Of a stretch of 7,176 bases of DNA, positions 1 to 6,807 are shown piece by piece; positions within the stretch are counted from its first letter, which is position 1; each line of letters opens with the position of its first letter. A model generated the notes under the pieces. It did no database searches. It worked only from the letters and a program-made list of their open reading frames with translations, and was not told where the DNA came from. The stretch is taken from contig JBOFDP010000031.1 in the NCBI GenBank assembly GCA_051647125.1, positions 1 through 7,176 of the forward strand, read 5' to 3'. The DNA is from JBOFDP01 sp051647125 (GTDB lineage Bacteria > Bacteroidota > Bacteroidia > Chitinophagales > Chitinophagaceae). The position numbers and the translations under genes were made by a program.

Positions 1-261
1 CAAAATCAAGTAGTCCTTCCATTAAAAGTATTAGAACTTACAGAAGCTTTTGATATTATTATTAATGTACAAGGTGGCGGTATAAAAGGACAAGCAGAAG
101 CTATTAAACTAGGCATTTCTAGAGCTTTATTGAAAATTAATCCCGAATATAGACCGTCTTTAAAATCTGAAGGTTTCCTTACAAGAGACCCTCGTGGTGT
201 GGAAAGAAAGAAATTCGGTCAGAAGAAAGCAAGAAAACGTTTTCAATTTAGCAAACGTTAA
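1..261 (+). CDS. rpsI: 30S ribosomal protein uS9 (S9), C-terminal part, 5' end outside window
   Basis: This open frame enters at the left edge and gives 86 residues before a TAA stop. The family is usually about 130 residues, so roughly the first 40 are missing. The family signature is visible at residues 25-43 of the fragment (GGGIKGQAEAIKLGISRAL), followed by the RDPR segment and a very basic tail ending in FSKR. In bacterial ribosomes this tail reaches into the P site, where its terminal arginine contacts the tRNA anticodon stem-loop; that is family knowledge. The protein sits in the head of the small subunit. It is followed 45 bp later by rpsB in the same direction, the usual Bacteroidota order (rplM-rpsI-rpsB-tsf), so co-transcription is likely. 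Identification is firm; only the N-terminus is unseen. Confidence 0.97.
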   Translation, partial: QNQVVLPLKVLELTEAFDIIINVQGGGIKGQAEAIKLGISRALLKINPEYRPSLKSEGFLTRDPRGVERKKFGQKKARKRFQFSKR

Positions 262-306
262 GTTTATTATATCAAAAATTTTAACCTTTAGAAGTTATTT
301 AAGAAT

Positions 307-1101
307 ATGGATAAAAAAGAATTACAAGAAAAACTTTTAGAAGCAGGTGTACATTTTGGGCATTTGCGTAAAAAATGGAATCCAAAGATGCTACCTTTTA
401 TTTTCGGAGAAAAAAGAGGTATTCATGTGATAGATTTAAATAAAACAATAAGTACTCTTGAAGAATCTGCCGCAGCTATGAAAAATATTGCCAAAAGTGG
501 TAAGCGTATTCTGTTTGTAGCTACTAAAAACCAAGCTAAAGATATTGTTAGTGCATGTGCTCAGCGTGTAGGTATGCCCTATGTTACAGAAAGATGGCTT
601 GGAGGTATGCTTACTAATTTTAGTACGGTTCGTAGTAGTATTAAAAAAATGAAAAGTATTGAAAAAATGCTTAATGATGGTAGCATAGATACCTTAACCA
701 AGAAAGAACGTTTGACCTTGCAACGAGATAAAGAAAAAATAGAAAAAGTATTGGGAGGTGTGGTAAAAATGACTCGTAGCCCTGTAGCTTTATTCTTAGT
801 AGATATAGGACATGAACATATTGCATTAAAAGAAGCAAAACGCTTAAATTTACTAACTTTTGGTATGGTAGATACAAACTGTGATCCTTCTCAGGTAGAT
901 TTTCCCATTCCTTCTAATGATGATGCAACTAAGTCTATTGCTATAATTACAGAATATTTAACAGATGCTATTGCAGAAGGATTGTCAGAACATAAAGGAC
1001 AAGAAGATGAGAATAAAGAAGAGGGCGATGAAACAAAAATAGAAAAAAAACAAAATCTAAATAATCGCCCTCGTAAGAAATTTACTCCTATTAAAAACTA
1101 A
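307..1101 (+). CDS. rpsB: 30S ribosomal protein uS2 (S2)
   Basis: A complete 264-residue uS2, which binds the solvent side of the 30S subunit between head and body and is needed to recruit bS1 where bS1 is present. The N-terminal signature LLEAGVHFGH lies at residues 10-19, the conserved RWLGGMLTNF block at 96-105, the second signature around 159-185 (PVALFLVDIGHEHIALKEAK), and the VDTNCDP...IPSNDDATKSI block at 188-211. The globular domain ends near residue 226. The last 38 residues are a charged, low-complexity tail, acidic first (EDENKEEGDE) and then basic (RPRKKF), which is common but variable in this phylum. The ATG start gives the expected N-terminus; no Shine-Dalgarno sequence precedes it, only AT-rich sequence. 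It lies between rpsI and tsf, with 8 bp to tsf, so translation of the pair is probably coupled. Confidence 0.98.
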   Translation: MDKKELQEKLLEAGVHFGHLRKKWNPKMLPFIFGEKRGIHVIDLNKTISTLEESAAAMKNIAKSGKRILFVATKNQAKDIVSACAQRVGMPYVTERWLGGMLTNFSTVRSSIKKMKSIEKMLNDGSIDTLTKKERLTLQRDKEKIEKVLGGVVKMTRSPVALFLVDIGHEHIALKEAKRLNLLTFGMVDTNCDPSQVDFPIPSNDDATKSIAIITEYLTDAIAEGLSEHKGQEDENKEEGDETKIEKKQNLNNRPRKKFTPIKN

Positions 1102-1109
1102 AATATAAT

Positions 1110-1955
1110 ATGTCTACAATTACAGCTACTGATATTAATAAATTAAGACAAGCTACAGGTGCTGGTATGTCTGACTGCAAAAAAGCACTTTTGGAAAGTA
1201 ATGGCGATTTCTATATTGCCATAGACTACCTTCGAAAAAAAGGGCAAAAAATAGCTGCTTCTCGTAGTGATAGAGAAGCTAAAGAAGGAATAGTCATAGC
1301 TCAAGTAACGAATGATAAAAAAAATGGATATATCATATGTCTTAGTTGTGAAACAGATTTTGTTTCTAAAAACGACGAATTTATAAAGTTTGCTCAAAGT
1401 ATTATGGATGTAGCCATAAGAAATAAGATAAATTCTTTAGATACTCTACTTAATACTCCATTAGATAATGCCACTATCGGTATAAAAATTACTGAACAAA
1501 TGGCTCGTATAGGAGAAAAGATAGAGCTAACACGCTTTGAAAAGATCGAAGCTCCATTAGTAGTTCCATATATTCATGGTGCAAATAGGATAGGCGTATT
1601 AGTAGCTTTAGATAAACATTCAGAATCTCTACAAATTGCAGCTAAGGATATTGCAATGCAAATTGCAGCTATGAAGCCCTTAGCGATTGATGAAAATAGT
1701 ATTTCTACAGATATCATAGAACGTGAAAAAGGAGTGATTATGGAGCAAATGAAAAACGATCCCAAAATGAGTAATAAGCCAGAAAATCAATTAGAAAATA
1801 TTGCTAATGGTAAACTTAATGCTTTTTTTAAGGAAAATACTTTACTCAATCAATCTTTTGTTAAAGATAATTCCAAAACAGTAAAAGCACATTTATATGA
1901 TATAGATAACACTACCAAAATTACAAATTTTAAACGTGTCGCATTAGGAGGATAA
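1110..1955 (+). CDS. tsf: Translation elongation factor Ts
   Basis: A complete 281-residue EF-Ts, the guanine-nucleotide exchange factor that recycles EF-Tu-GDP in the cytoplasm. The N-terminal UBA-like domain (about residues 4-46) carries TGAGMSDCKKAL at 16-27. The core motif TDFVSKND is at 82-89; its Asp83-Phe84 correspond to the residues that disturb the Mg2+ site of EF-Tu in the E. coli complex (family knowledge). The second core half includes AMQIAAMKPLAID near 185-197, and the end has the NGKLNAFFKENTLLNQSFVKD block. It lacks the long insertion that I recall in the roughly 330-residue Bacteroides proteins. The start codon follows the rpsB stop after 8 bp, with an A/T-rich leader and no Shine-Dalgarno. 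It is the last gene of the operon: a strong hairpin begins 13 bp after its stop. Confidence 0.98.
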   Translation: MSTITATDINKLRQATGAGMSDCKKALLESNGDFYIAIDYLRKKGQKIAASRSDREAKEGIVIAQVTNDKKNGYIICLSCETDFVSKNDEFIKFAQSIMDVAIRNKINSLDTLLNTPLDNATIGIKITEQMARIGEKIELTRFEKIEAPLVVPYIHGANRIGVLVALDKHSESLQIAAKDIAMQIAAMKPLAIDENSISTDIIEREKGVIMEQMKNDPKMSNKPENQLENIANGKLNAFFKENTLLNQSFVKDNSKTVKAHLYDIDNTTKITNFKRVALGG

Positions 1956-1968
1956 TCTTATTATATAC

Positions 1969-2019
1969 ATAAAGAAAAATAGGCTAATAGAAATATTTCA
2001 TTAGCCTATTTTTCTTTAT
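1969..2019. terminator. Bidirectional intrinsic terminator between convergent operons
   Basis: Arms 1969-1988 and 2000-2019 are perfect 20-bp inverted complements around an 11-base loop. The inner part (AGGCTAAT / ATTAGCCT) holds most of the G-C pairs. The outer part is A-rich on the left arm and T-rich on the right, so RNA from either strand ends in a U-rich tract. The loop contains the self-complementary gaaatatttc (1990-1999), which may extend the stem slightly. The repeat starts 13 bp after the tsf stop and lies 16 bp beyond the stop of the convergent GH20 gene, as expected for a shared terminator. No long unpaired U-run is present outside the stem; termination itself is inferred. Confidence 0.85.
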
Positions 2020-2035
2020 CTGTCTTACATTTAGC

Positions 2036-4327
2036 TTAATTAACTCTAAACTCATCTACAAATAACCAAGCATTGGTATTAGAAAAGGGATTTCCTTTAG
2101 GTATTTTTCCTATATTTTGAAAGGTTATTTTTAGATAACGAGTTTTTTTATCAATATTCAATGTCCACCAATCATCTTTAATAAAATTTCCTTTTTCTTC
2201 AGATTGAATTTCTAAGGGTTTAAAATTAAAAATATTGCCATCATTAGAATACTCCACTAAAAAATCTTTAGGAGCATGTATCCCTCTATTTTTCTCTTCT
2301 TTAAAATGGGCTTGAATAGTTTTTATTGGCTTTATTTCTCCTAAATCAATATAAAATATAGCATCTTTACCACTAAAACCCATCCATTGTTTATCATCGT
2401 TCTTTTCTGCTATCAAACCATCTACTAAACCAGAAGTGCCATTTCCATAATAAGGATAAGAAGCCCCATTAAGCCAGATTATGTTTTTTCCAAATGCATC
2501 ATTTAGGTTAAAATTAAAATTTAATTCGTCTATTCGCTCATTTTTATTATTCATAAGTACAATATTGTATTTACCAGAAGAGAGAATAGGAATATTAAAA
2601 AATTTATTTTTTTTCACTATAGGCATCACATTATCATTTACCTTTAAAAGATATTGCCCATTGTTTAAAATGGTTTTTAAACTTAAAAAAACTGTATCAT
2701 TATTTTTTTTAAATTTATAATTCATTCCTAAAAAGGCTTTATTATAATTGGTATTCTGCATTTTATATGCTTTTATTTGTATCAATATCTTTTTTAGAAA
2801 ATCATAATACTTTTTATGCTCGGGGTAAGTCCATAAAGATTCAGCCATAGCGGCTATCCTAGGAAAAACAATATACTCTAATTTCGCAGGATTGGGAATA
2901 TATTCTGTCCATACATTAGCCTGACCTCCTATAATTAATTTTTGCTCTTCAGGAGACAGTTGTTTAGGAGCAACACTAAAGCTATACACCTTTTCTAATG
3001 GTAAATAACCTCCTATCAGTATACTATCATCATTCTTTTTTTCTGTATAATCTAAATAAGAATGGCTAGTAGGAGACATAATGACTCTATTTCCAAGTTT
3101 AGCAGCTTTTATTCCTTCTTCTTCTCCTCTCCATGCCATTATAATAGCATCTTGAGTAACACCTCCCTCCAGTATTTCATCCCAACCTATTATAGACCTA
3201 CCCTTTTTTCGTAAATATTTCTCAATTCTTTTTACTAAATAAGACTGTAATTCCTCTTCGTTTTTCAACTTCTCTGATTTTATCTTTTCCTGACACTTTC
3301 CGCATTCTTTCCATCTTATTTTAGGACATTCATCCCCTCCTATATGAATATAATGGCTTGGAAATAATGTACAAACTTCATCCAACACTGTTTCTAAAAA
3401 TGTATAAGTTTTCTCATTACCGCCACAAAATACATCATCCATAACTCCCCAAGTAGTAGCCGCTTTATAAACCGTATCTTTACATCCCAATTCAGAATAT
3501 GCTGACAAGACCGCCATAGCATGACCTGGCATCTCTATCTCAGGGATTACAGTAATAAACCTATCTGTTGCATATTTGACAATATCTTTTACTTCTTCCT
3601 GAGTGTAATATCCTCCATAACGCTTCCCATCATATTTATTACTCCCATAACGACCTACCAACGTTTCATCTCTATAGGCTGCAATAGATTGCAATTTGGA
3701 AAATGCTTTTATCTCAATACGCCAGCCCTGATCATCAGTTAAATGCCAATGAAAATAATTAAATTTATACCATGCCAACCAATCAATATATTTCTTAAGA
3801 TATGATACTGGAAAAAAATGACGAGCTACATCCAAATGATTACCTCTATAATTAAATCGTGGTTCATCAATAATATTTACACAAGGCAAAGAAAAGGTCG
3901 TAAATTTTTTCTTTTCAAAAGGGAATAATTGAATTAATGTTTGAATTCCTCTAAATACCCCCACCTTATCCTTTCCTACAATAGTGATAGAATCGTGATT
4001 AATATATAATTGATAAGCTTCTTTTTTGTCAGTCTTCAAAGAAGAATCTATACGAAGTGTAAAAATAGTAGTTCCTTGCTTAGAAGATTGTATTTTAAAA
4101 TTATATTGTTTCTCTAAATAATTTACAAAAAATTGAAATTCCTTATCTAATCCTTTAATATTAGTTTTAAAATTTGGCGATTTAATTAAAAAATTATTAT
4201 TCAAATCAATCAATTGATTAGGTTCAGGAATAAGCTGTAATAATTTTTTATTATCTTGCTTTTTTTGAGCATATGCCAGAGGCATAAAAAATATAAAAGC
4301 ATAAAAAGTAATAGTAGATAATTTCAT
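2036..4327 (-). CDS. Exported GH20 beta-N-acetylhexosaminidase with C-terminal discoidin-like domain
   Basis: A 763-residue family 20 glycoside hydrolase, expected to release terminal beta-linked GlcNAc or GalNAc from glycan ends by substrate-assisted catalysis. Residues 1-20 form a signal peptide (hydrophobic core, likely cleavage after AYA, no lipobox Cys), so the enzyme is periplasmic or secreted. An N-terminal GH20b-type domain (about 33-152) precedes the TIM barrel (about 155-500). Visible family motifs are RGNHLDVARHFFP at 161-173 (Arg161 is the likely sugar-binding Arg), FHWHLTDDQGWRIEIK at 192-207, EMPGHA at 265-270, the catalytic pair Asp332-Glu333 in HIGGDE, and tryptophans 383, 399 and 473. 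Residues 535-615 look like a diverged CHB_HEX_C-type beta domain, and 618-763 an F5/8 type C domain that may bind sugars. It lies 51 bp downstream of the GH2 gene, probably as the last gene of that operon. The GlcNAc/GalNAc preference and linkage cannot be read from sequence. Confidence 0.95.
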   Translation of the reverse strand: MKLSTITFYAFIFFMPLAYAQKKQDNKKLLQLIPEPNQLIDLNNNFLIKSPNFKTNIKGLDKEFQFFVNYLEKQYNFKIQSSKQGTTIFTLRIDSSLKTDKKEAYQLYINHDSITIVGKDKVGVFRGIQTLIQLFPFEKKKFTTFSLPCVNIIDEPRFNYRGNHLDVARHFFPVSYLKKYIDWLAWYKFNYFHWHLTDDQGWRIEIKAFSKLQSIAAYRDETLVGRYGSNKYDGKRYGGYYTQEEVKDIVKYATDRFITVIPEIEMPGHAMAVLSAYSELGCKDTVYKAATTWGVMDDVFCGGNEKTYTFLETVLDEVCTLFPSHYIHIGGDECPKIRWKECGKCQEKIKSEKLKNEEELQSYLVKRIEKYLRKKGRSIIGWDEILEGGVTQDAIIMAWRGEEEGIKAAKLGNRVIMSPTSHSYLDYTEKKNDDSILIGGYLPLEKVYSFSVAPKQLSPEEQKLIIGGQANVWTEYIPNPAKLEYIVFPRIAAMAESLWTYPEHKKYYDFLKKILIQIKAYKMQNTNYNKAFLGMNYKFKKNNDTVFLSLKTILNNGQYLLKVNDNVMPIVKKNKFFNIPILSSGKYNIVLMNNKNERIDELNFNFNLNDAFGKNIIWLNGASYPYYGNGTSGLVDGLIAEKNDDKQWMGFSGKDAIFYIDLGEIKPIKTIQAHFKEEKNRGIHAPKDFLVEYSNDGNIFNFKPLEIQSEEKGNFIKDDWWTLNIDKKTRYLKITFQNIGKIPKGNPFSNTNAWLFVDEFRVN

Positions 4328-4378
4328 AACAAAAATTTTATTTTATTCTTTAATAATTAAATCCATCTTAATAACTAA

Positions 4379-6760
4379 TTATTTAGTTTGAATAGTAATA
4401 CTAGCACTTCTAAGCCCATTACTAGTAGCTACCAATTGTATTTTTCCTTTTTTTTCCGTTGATTGTAGTACTACCAAACATTTTCCAAAAAACGCTTTTA
4501 TGGACTCCGCTTTAAAAGGCTCTAAATTAATTTGACTACCATTATCTACACCTACAATTTTTCCTGTGCCTTCTACATGGCATTGTACCAGATTTTCCGC
4601 ATCTGGTACCATATTGCCATCTTTATCTAAGATAGTAATCGTAATAAATGATAAATCTTTACCATCAGCAGTAAGTTTTGCACGATCAGCAGTAAGTTTT
4701 ATTTTATGAGGTGATGATGCTGTTTTTATTTCTTTTGTTAATACAACCTTCCCATTCTTGTATGAAATAGCTTTTAATATCCCTGGCTCAAAATTTATCC
4801 GCCACATTAGATGAAGCTCCTCATTTATCTTACGTTTACTCCCCTGTGATTGTCCATTAACCAATAGTTCTACACTATCGGCATTATTATAATATGCCCA
4901 CACATCAATAGGTTGCCCAACTTTCCAGTTCCAATGAGGGAAAATATGTAATACGGGTGTATCTTTCCATTCACTCTGATACATATAATAAATATCTTTA
5001 GGAAATCCTGCCAAATCTACAATCCCAAAATAAGAACTTCTAGATGGCCATATATATGGCGTAGGCTCGCCAATATAGTCAAATCCTGTCCAAACAAATA
5101 GTCCAGATATGTGAGGATATTTTTTTACATTCTTCCACGTTTCTTCATGGGTAGAACCCCAATTTACAGTATATACATCGTAAGCAGATAAATAATTTAT
5201 AGGACTTTGATAATTATTAGAAACTTGACGTACAGTATCTGAAGGCATTTCATAATATCCTCGTGTTTGCAATCCTGAGGTAGATTCTGCAACAATCAAC
5301 TTTTTATTAGGATATTTTTCTGGAAAAGAAGCCCAATGTGGCAAAAAATAATTTATTCCTATTAAATCTGTTGCACCACAAGCAATTAATGGATTATTGG
5401 GAGAAGGTCTATCATTTCCTGTTACAATAGGACGAGTTGTATCATATTCTCGTATAATCGCAACAAGATCTTTCATAATTTTTGAGCCCTTTATTGAATC
5501 TCCTTGCTCCGGTATTTCATTCCCTACACTCCAAATAAATATAGAGGGGTGGTTTCTATCCCTTAATATTTGATTAGTCAAATCTTTCTTATGCCATTCA
5601 TCAAAATCTAACGAATAATCATATTTATTTTTTGCTTCTTTCCACACATCAAACGCTTCAACCATCACTATAAAACCCATCTTATCACACAAGTCTAATA
5701 CTTCTTTAGCGGGCATATTATGAGAAGTACGAATAGCATTACAACCCATGGCTTTTAATATTTCTAATTGTCGCTCAATAGCTCGTTTATTAACAGCAGA
5801 ACCTAAACATCCTAAATCATGATGATTACATACACCTAATATTTTCAGAGGCTTTCCATTCAAGGAAAATCCTTCTTTAGCATCAAAATTAAAATACCGA
5901 ATACCTACATTAGTAGTAACCTCATCAAGTAATTTCCCATCTACATATAATTGAGAAACTAATTTATATAAATAGGGTTCATCTACAGACCATAAATGCG
6001 GTTTGGGAACTTCCATTACTGTTTTATACAACGAATCTTCATTTTGTAACTTATCAGAAAAAGAGACTTCTTTTCCATTAGCATTATACAACTGGCTTAC
6101 TATCTTAATCGTCTTATTATGATTTTTAGTAATGTTGTACTGAATATTTAAGGTTGCTTTGACTGAATCTATTTGAGGCGTAGTAACAGAGATACCCCAT
6201 TTCTTAAAATGAATAGGATTAACAGAGACAAGGCTCACATTTCTATATATCCCAGCACCTGAATACCAACGAGAGTTAGGTTCTTGAGAATTATCTACTC
6301 TGACAGCAACTACATTAGGTTTCCCTACTTTGACATATTTTGTAATATCATAATAAAAAGGAACATAGCCATAGGGTCTTTTGCCTAGATAATGCCCATT
6401 AATCCATACCTCACTATTGCGATATATCCCATCAAAATCAAGCCAAATATTTTTATCTTTATAAATATCATTTAATACAAATTTTTTTCTATACCAACCA
6501 ATCCCTCCACTAAGATACCCACCACTTGCACCATTAGGACTTTTTTCATTAAAAGGAGTTTCTATACTCCAATCATGAGGAATATTAAGAGATCTCCAAT
6601 TATTGTCATTAAAATCCATACTGTGAGGATTAGTAGTATCTCCCAAATAAAATTTCCAATCAGTATTAAAATCATTTTCTACTCTATTTTCAACTGCTAT
6701 TTCTGCATTTCCAAATAATGAGATTAAGAATAATGCGAATAAGACATGTTGTAGTTTCAT
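4379..6760 (-). CDS. Exported GH2 beta-galactosidase-type glycoside hydrolase (DUF4982-containing)
   Basis: A 793-residue retaining GH2 enzyme, most likely a beta-galactosidase acting on terminal galactose in the periplasm or outside the cell. Residues 1-19 form a signal peptide (likely cleavage after GNA, no lipobox Cys). In order follow the jelly-roll sugar-binding domain (about 28-178, with LNIPHDWSIE and WYSGAGIYRNV), an Ig-like domain (about 183-288), the TIM barrel (about 290-597), a DUF4982-type domain (about 605-675) and a C-terminal Ig/invasin-like domain (about 683-790). The barrel has HHDLG at 313-317, IRTSHN at 343-348, the acid/base Glu415 in WSVGNE, and the probable nucleophile Glu492 in VAESTSG, placed by family resemblance. 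The length is normal for this architecture. The ATG chosen is the one that gives the signal peptide; no Shine-Dalgarno precedes it. It lies between the CBM9-like and GH20 genes with gaps of 47 and 51 bp. Other beta-glycosides are possible substrates, since GH2 also includes glucuronidases and mannosidases. Confidence 0.93.
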   Translation of the reverse strand: MKLQHVLFALFLISLFGNAEIAVENRVENDFNTDWKFYLGDTTNPHSMDFNDNNWRSLNIPHDWSIETPFNEKSPNGASGGYLSGGIGWYRKKFVLNDIYKDKNIWLDFDGIYRNSEVWINGHYLGKRPYGYVPFYYDITKYVKVGKPNVVAVRVDNSQEPNSRWYSGAGIYRNVSLVSVNPIHFKKWGISVTTPQIDSVKATLNIQYNITKNHNKTIKIVSQLYNANGKEVSFSDKLQNEDSLYKTVMEVPKPHLWSVDEPYLYKLVSQLYVDGKLLDEVTTNVGIRYFNFDAKEGFSLNGKPLKILGVCNHHDLGCLGSAVNKRAIERQLEILKAMGCNAIRTSHNMPAKEVLDLCDKMGFIVMVEAFDVWKEAKNKYDYSLDFDEWHKKDLTNQILRDRNHPSIFIWSVGNEIPEQGDSIKGSKIMKDLVAIIREYDTTRPIVTGNDRPSPNNPLIACGATDLIGINYFLPHWASFPEKYPNKKLIVAESTSGLQTRGYYEMPSDTVRQVSNNYQSPINYLSAYDVYTVNWGSTHEETWKNVKKYPHISGLFVWTGFDYIGEPTPYIWPSRSSYFGIVDLAGFPKDIYYMYQSEWKDTPVLHIFPHWNWKVGQPIDVWAYYNNADSVELLVNGQSQGSKRKINEELHLMWRINFEPGILKAISYKNGKVVLTKEIKTASSPHKIKLTADRAKLTADGKDLSFITITILDKDGNMVPDAENLVQCHVEGTGKIVGVDNGSQINLEPFKAESIKAFFGKCLVVLQSTEKKGKIQLVATSNGLRSASITIQTK
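4664..4700 (-). repeat. Short tandem repeat inside the GH2 gene (21-bp period)
   Basis: The 16-base string atcagcagtaagtttt occurs at 4664-4679 and again at 4685-4700, offset by 21 bp or exactly seven codons. On the coding strand it encodes LTADRAKLTADG at the start of the C-terminal Ig-like domain (residues 689-700). Related enzymes commonly have a similar LTADRxxxxADGKDL text here, so only the DNA-level identity, not the protein length, hints at a local duplication or conversion. Confidence 0.6.
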
Positions 6761-6776
6761 ATTTGAAATATTTGAA
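6759..6776. repeat. Perfect 9-bp tandem repeat at the GH2 start codon
   Basis: The unit atatttgaa (plus strand) occurs twice in a row, at 6759-6767 and 6768-6776. On the coding strand this is TTCAAATAT twice, the second copy supplying the AT of the ATG start. It occupies the place where a ribosome binding site would be and contains no Shine-Dalgarno-like purine run. It may be chance in AT-rich DNA. Confidence 0.6.
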
Positions 6777-6788
6777 TGATTCTACTAA

Positions 6789-6796
6789 CAAAGGTA
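6789..6796 (-). promoter_or_regulatory. Candidate Bacteroidota -7 promoter element before the GH2 gene (weak)
   Basis: The minus strand reads TACCTTTG here, an exact match to the Bacteroidota -7 consensus TAnnTTTG, 28 bp before the GH2 start. At the expected distance upstream (about 20 bp) there is only TTCT-like sequence rather than a TTTG -33 box; a TTTG at 6828-6831 is 31 bp away, too far. It could be an internal promoter of the operon, but one short match in an AT-rich gap is weak evidence. Confidence 0.25.
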
Positions 6797-6807
6797 CATA
6801 GAAAAAT

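Noticed and set aside
262..306. Possible uS2-binding leader or separate promoter before rpsB.
   Set aside because: The gap is only 45 bp, has no TAnnTTTG element and no clear hairpin, so a structured autoregulatory leader like that of E. coli rpsB is not supported.
1143..1397. Minus-strand open frame of 84 codons inside tsf.
   Set aside because: It lies wholly antisense to conserved EF-Ts coding sequence and resembles no protein I recognise.
1969..2019. The inverted repeat as a mobile-element end or attachment site.
   Set aside because: It is a single copy with no transposase, integrase or target duplication nearby, and its position between two convergent stops fits a terminator better.
3521..3742. 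Plus-strand open frame with hydrophobic stretches opposite the GH20 barrel.
   Set aside because: It is a frame shadow of conserved GH20 coding sequence; the apparent hydrophobicity comes from the antisense of AT-rich codons.
4343..4366. A seven-codon minus-strand mini-ORF (MDLIIKE) in the gap between the GH2 and GH20 genes.
   Set aside because: It is very short, has no ribosome binding site or recognisable leader-peptide features, and is expected by chance in AT-rich DNA.
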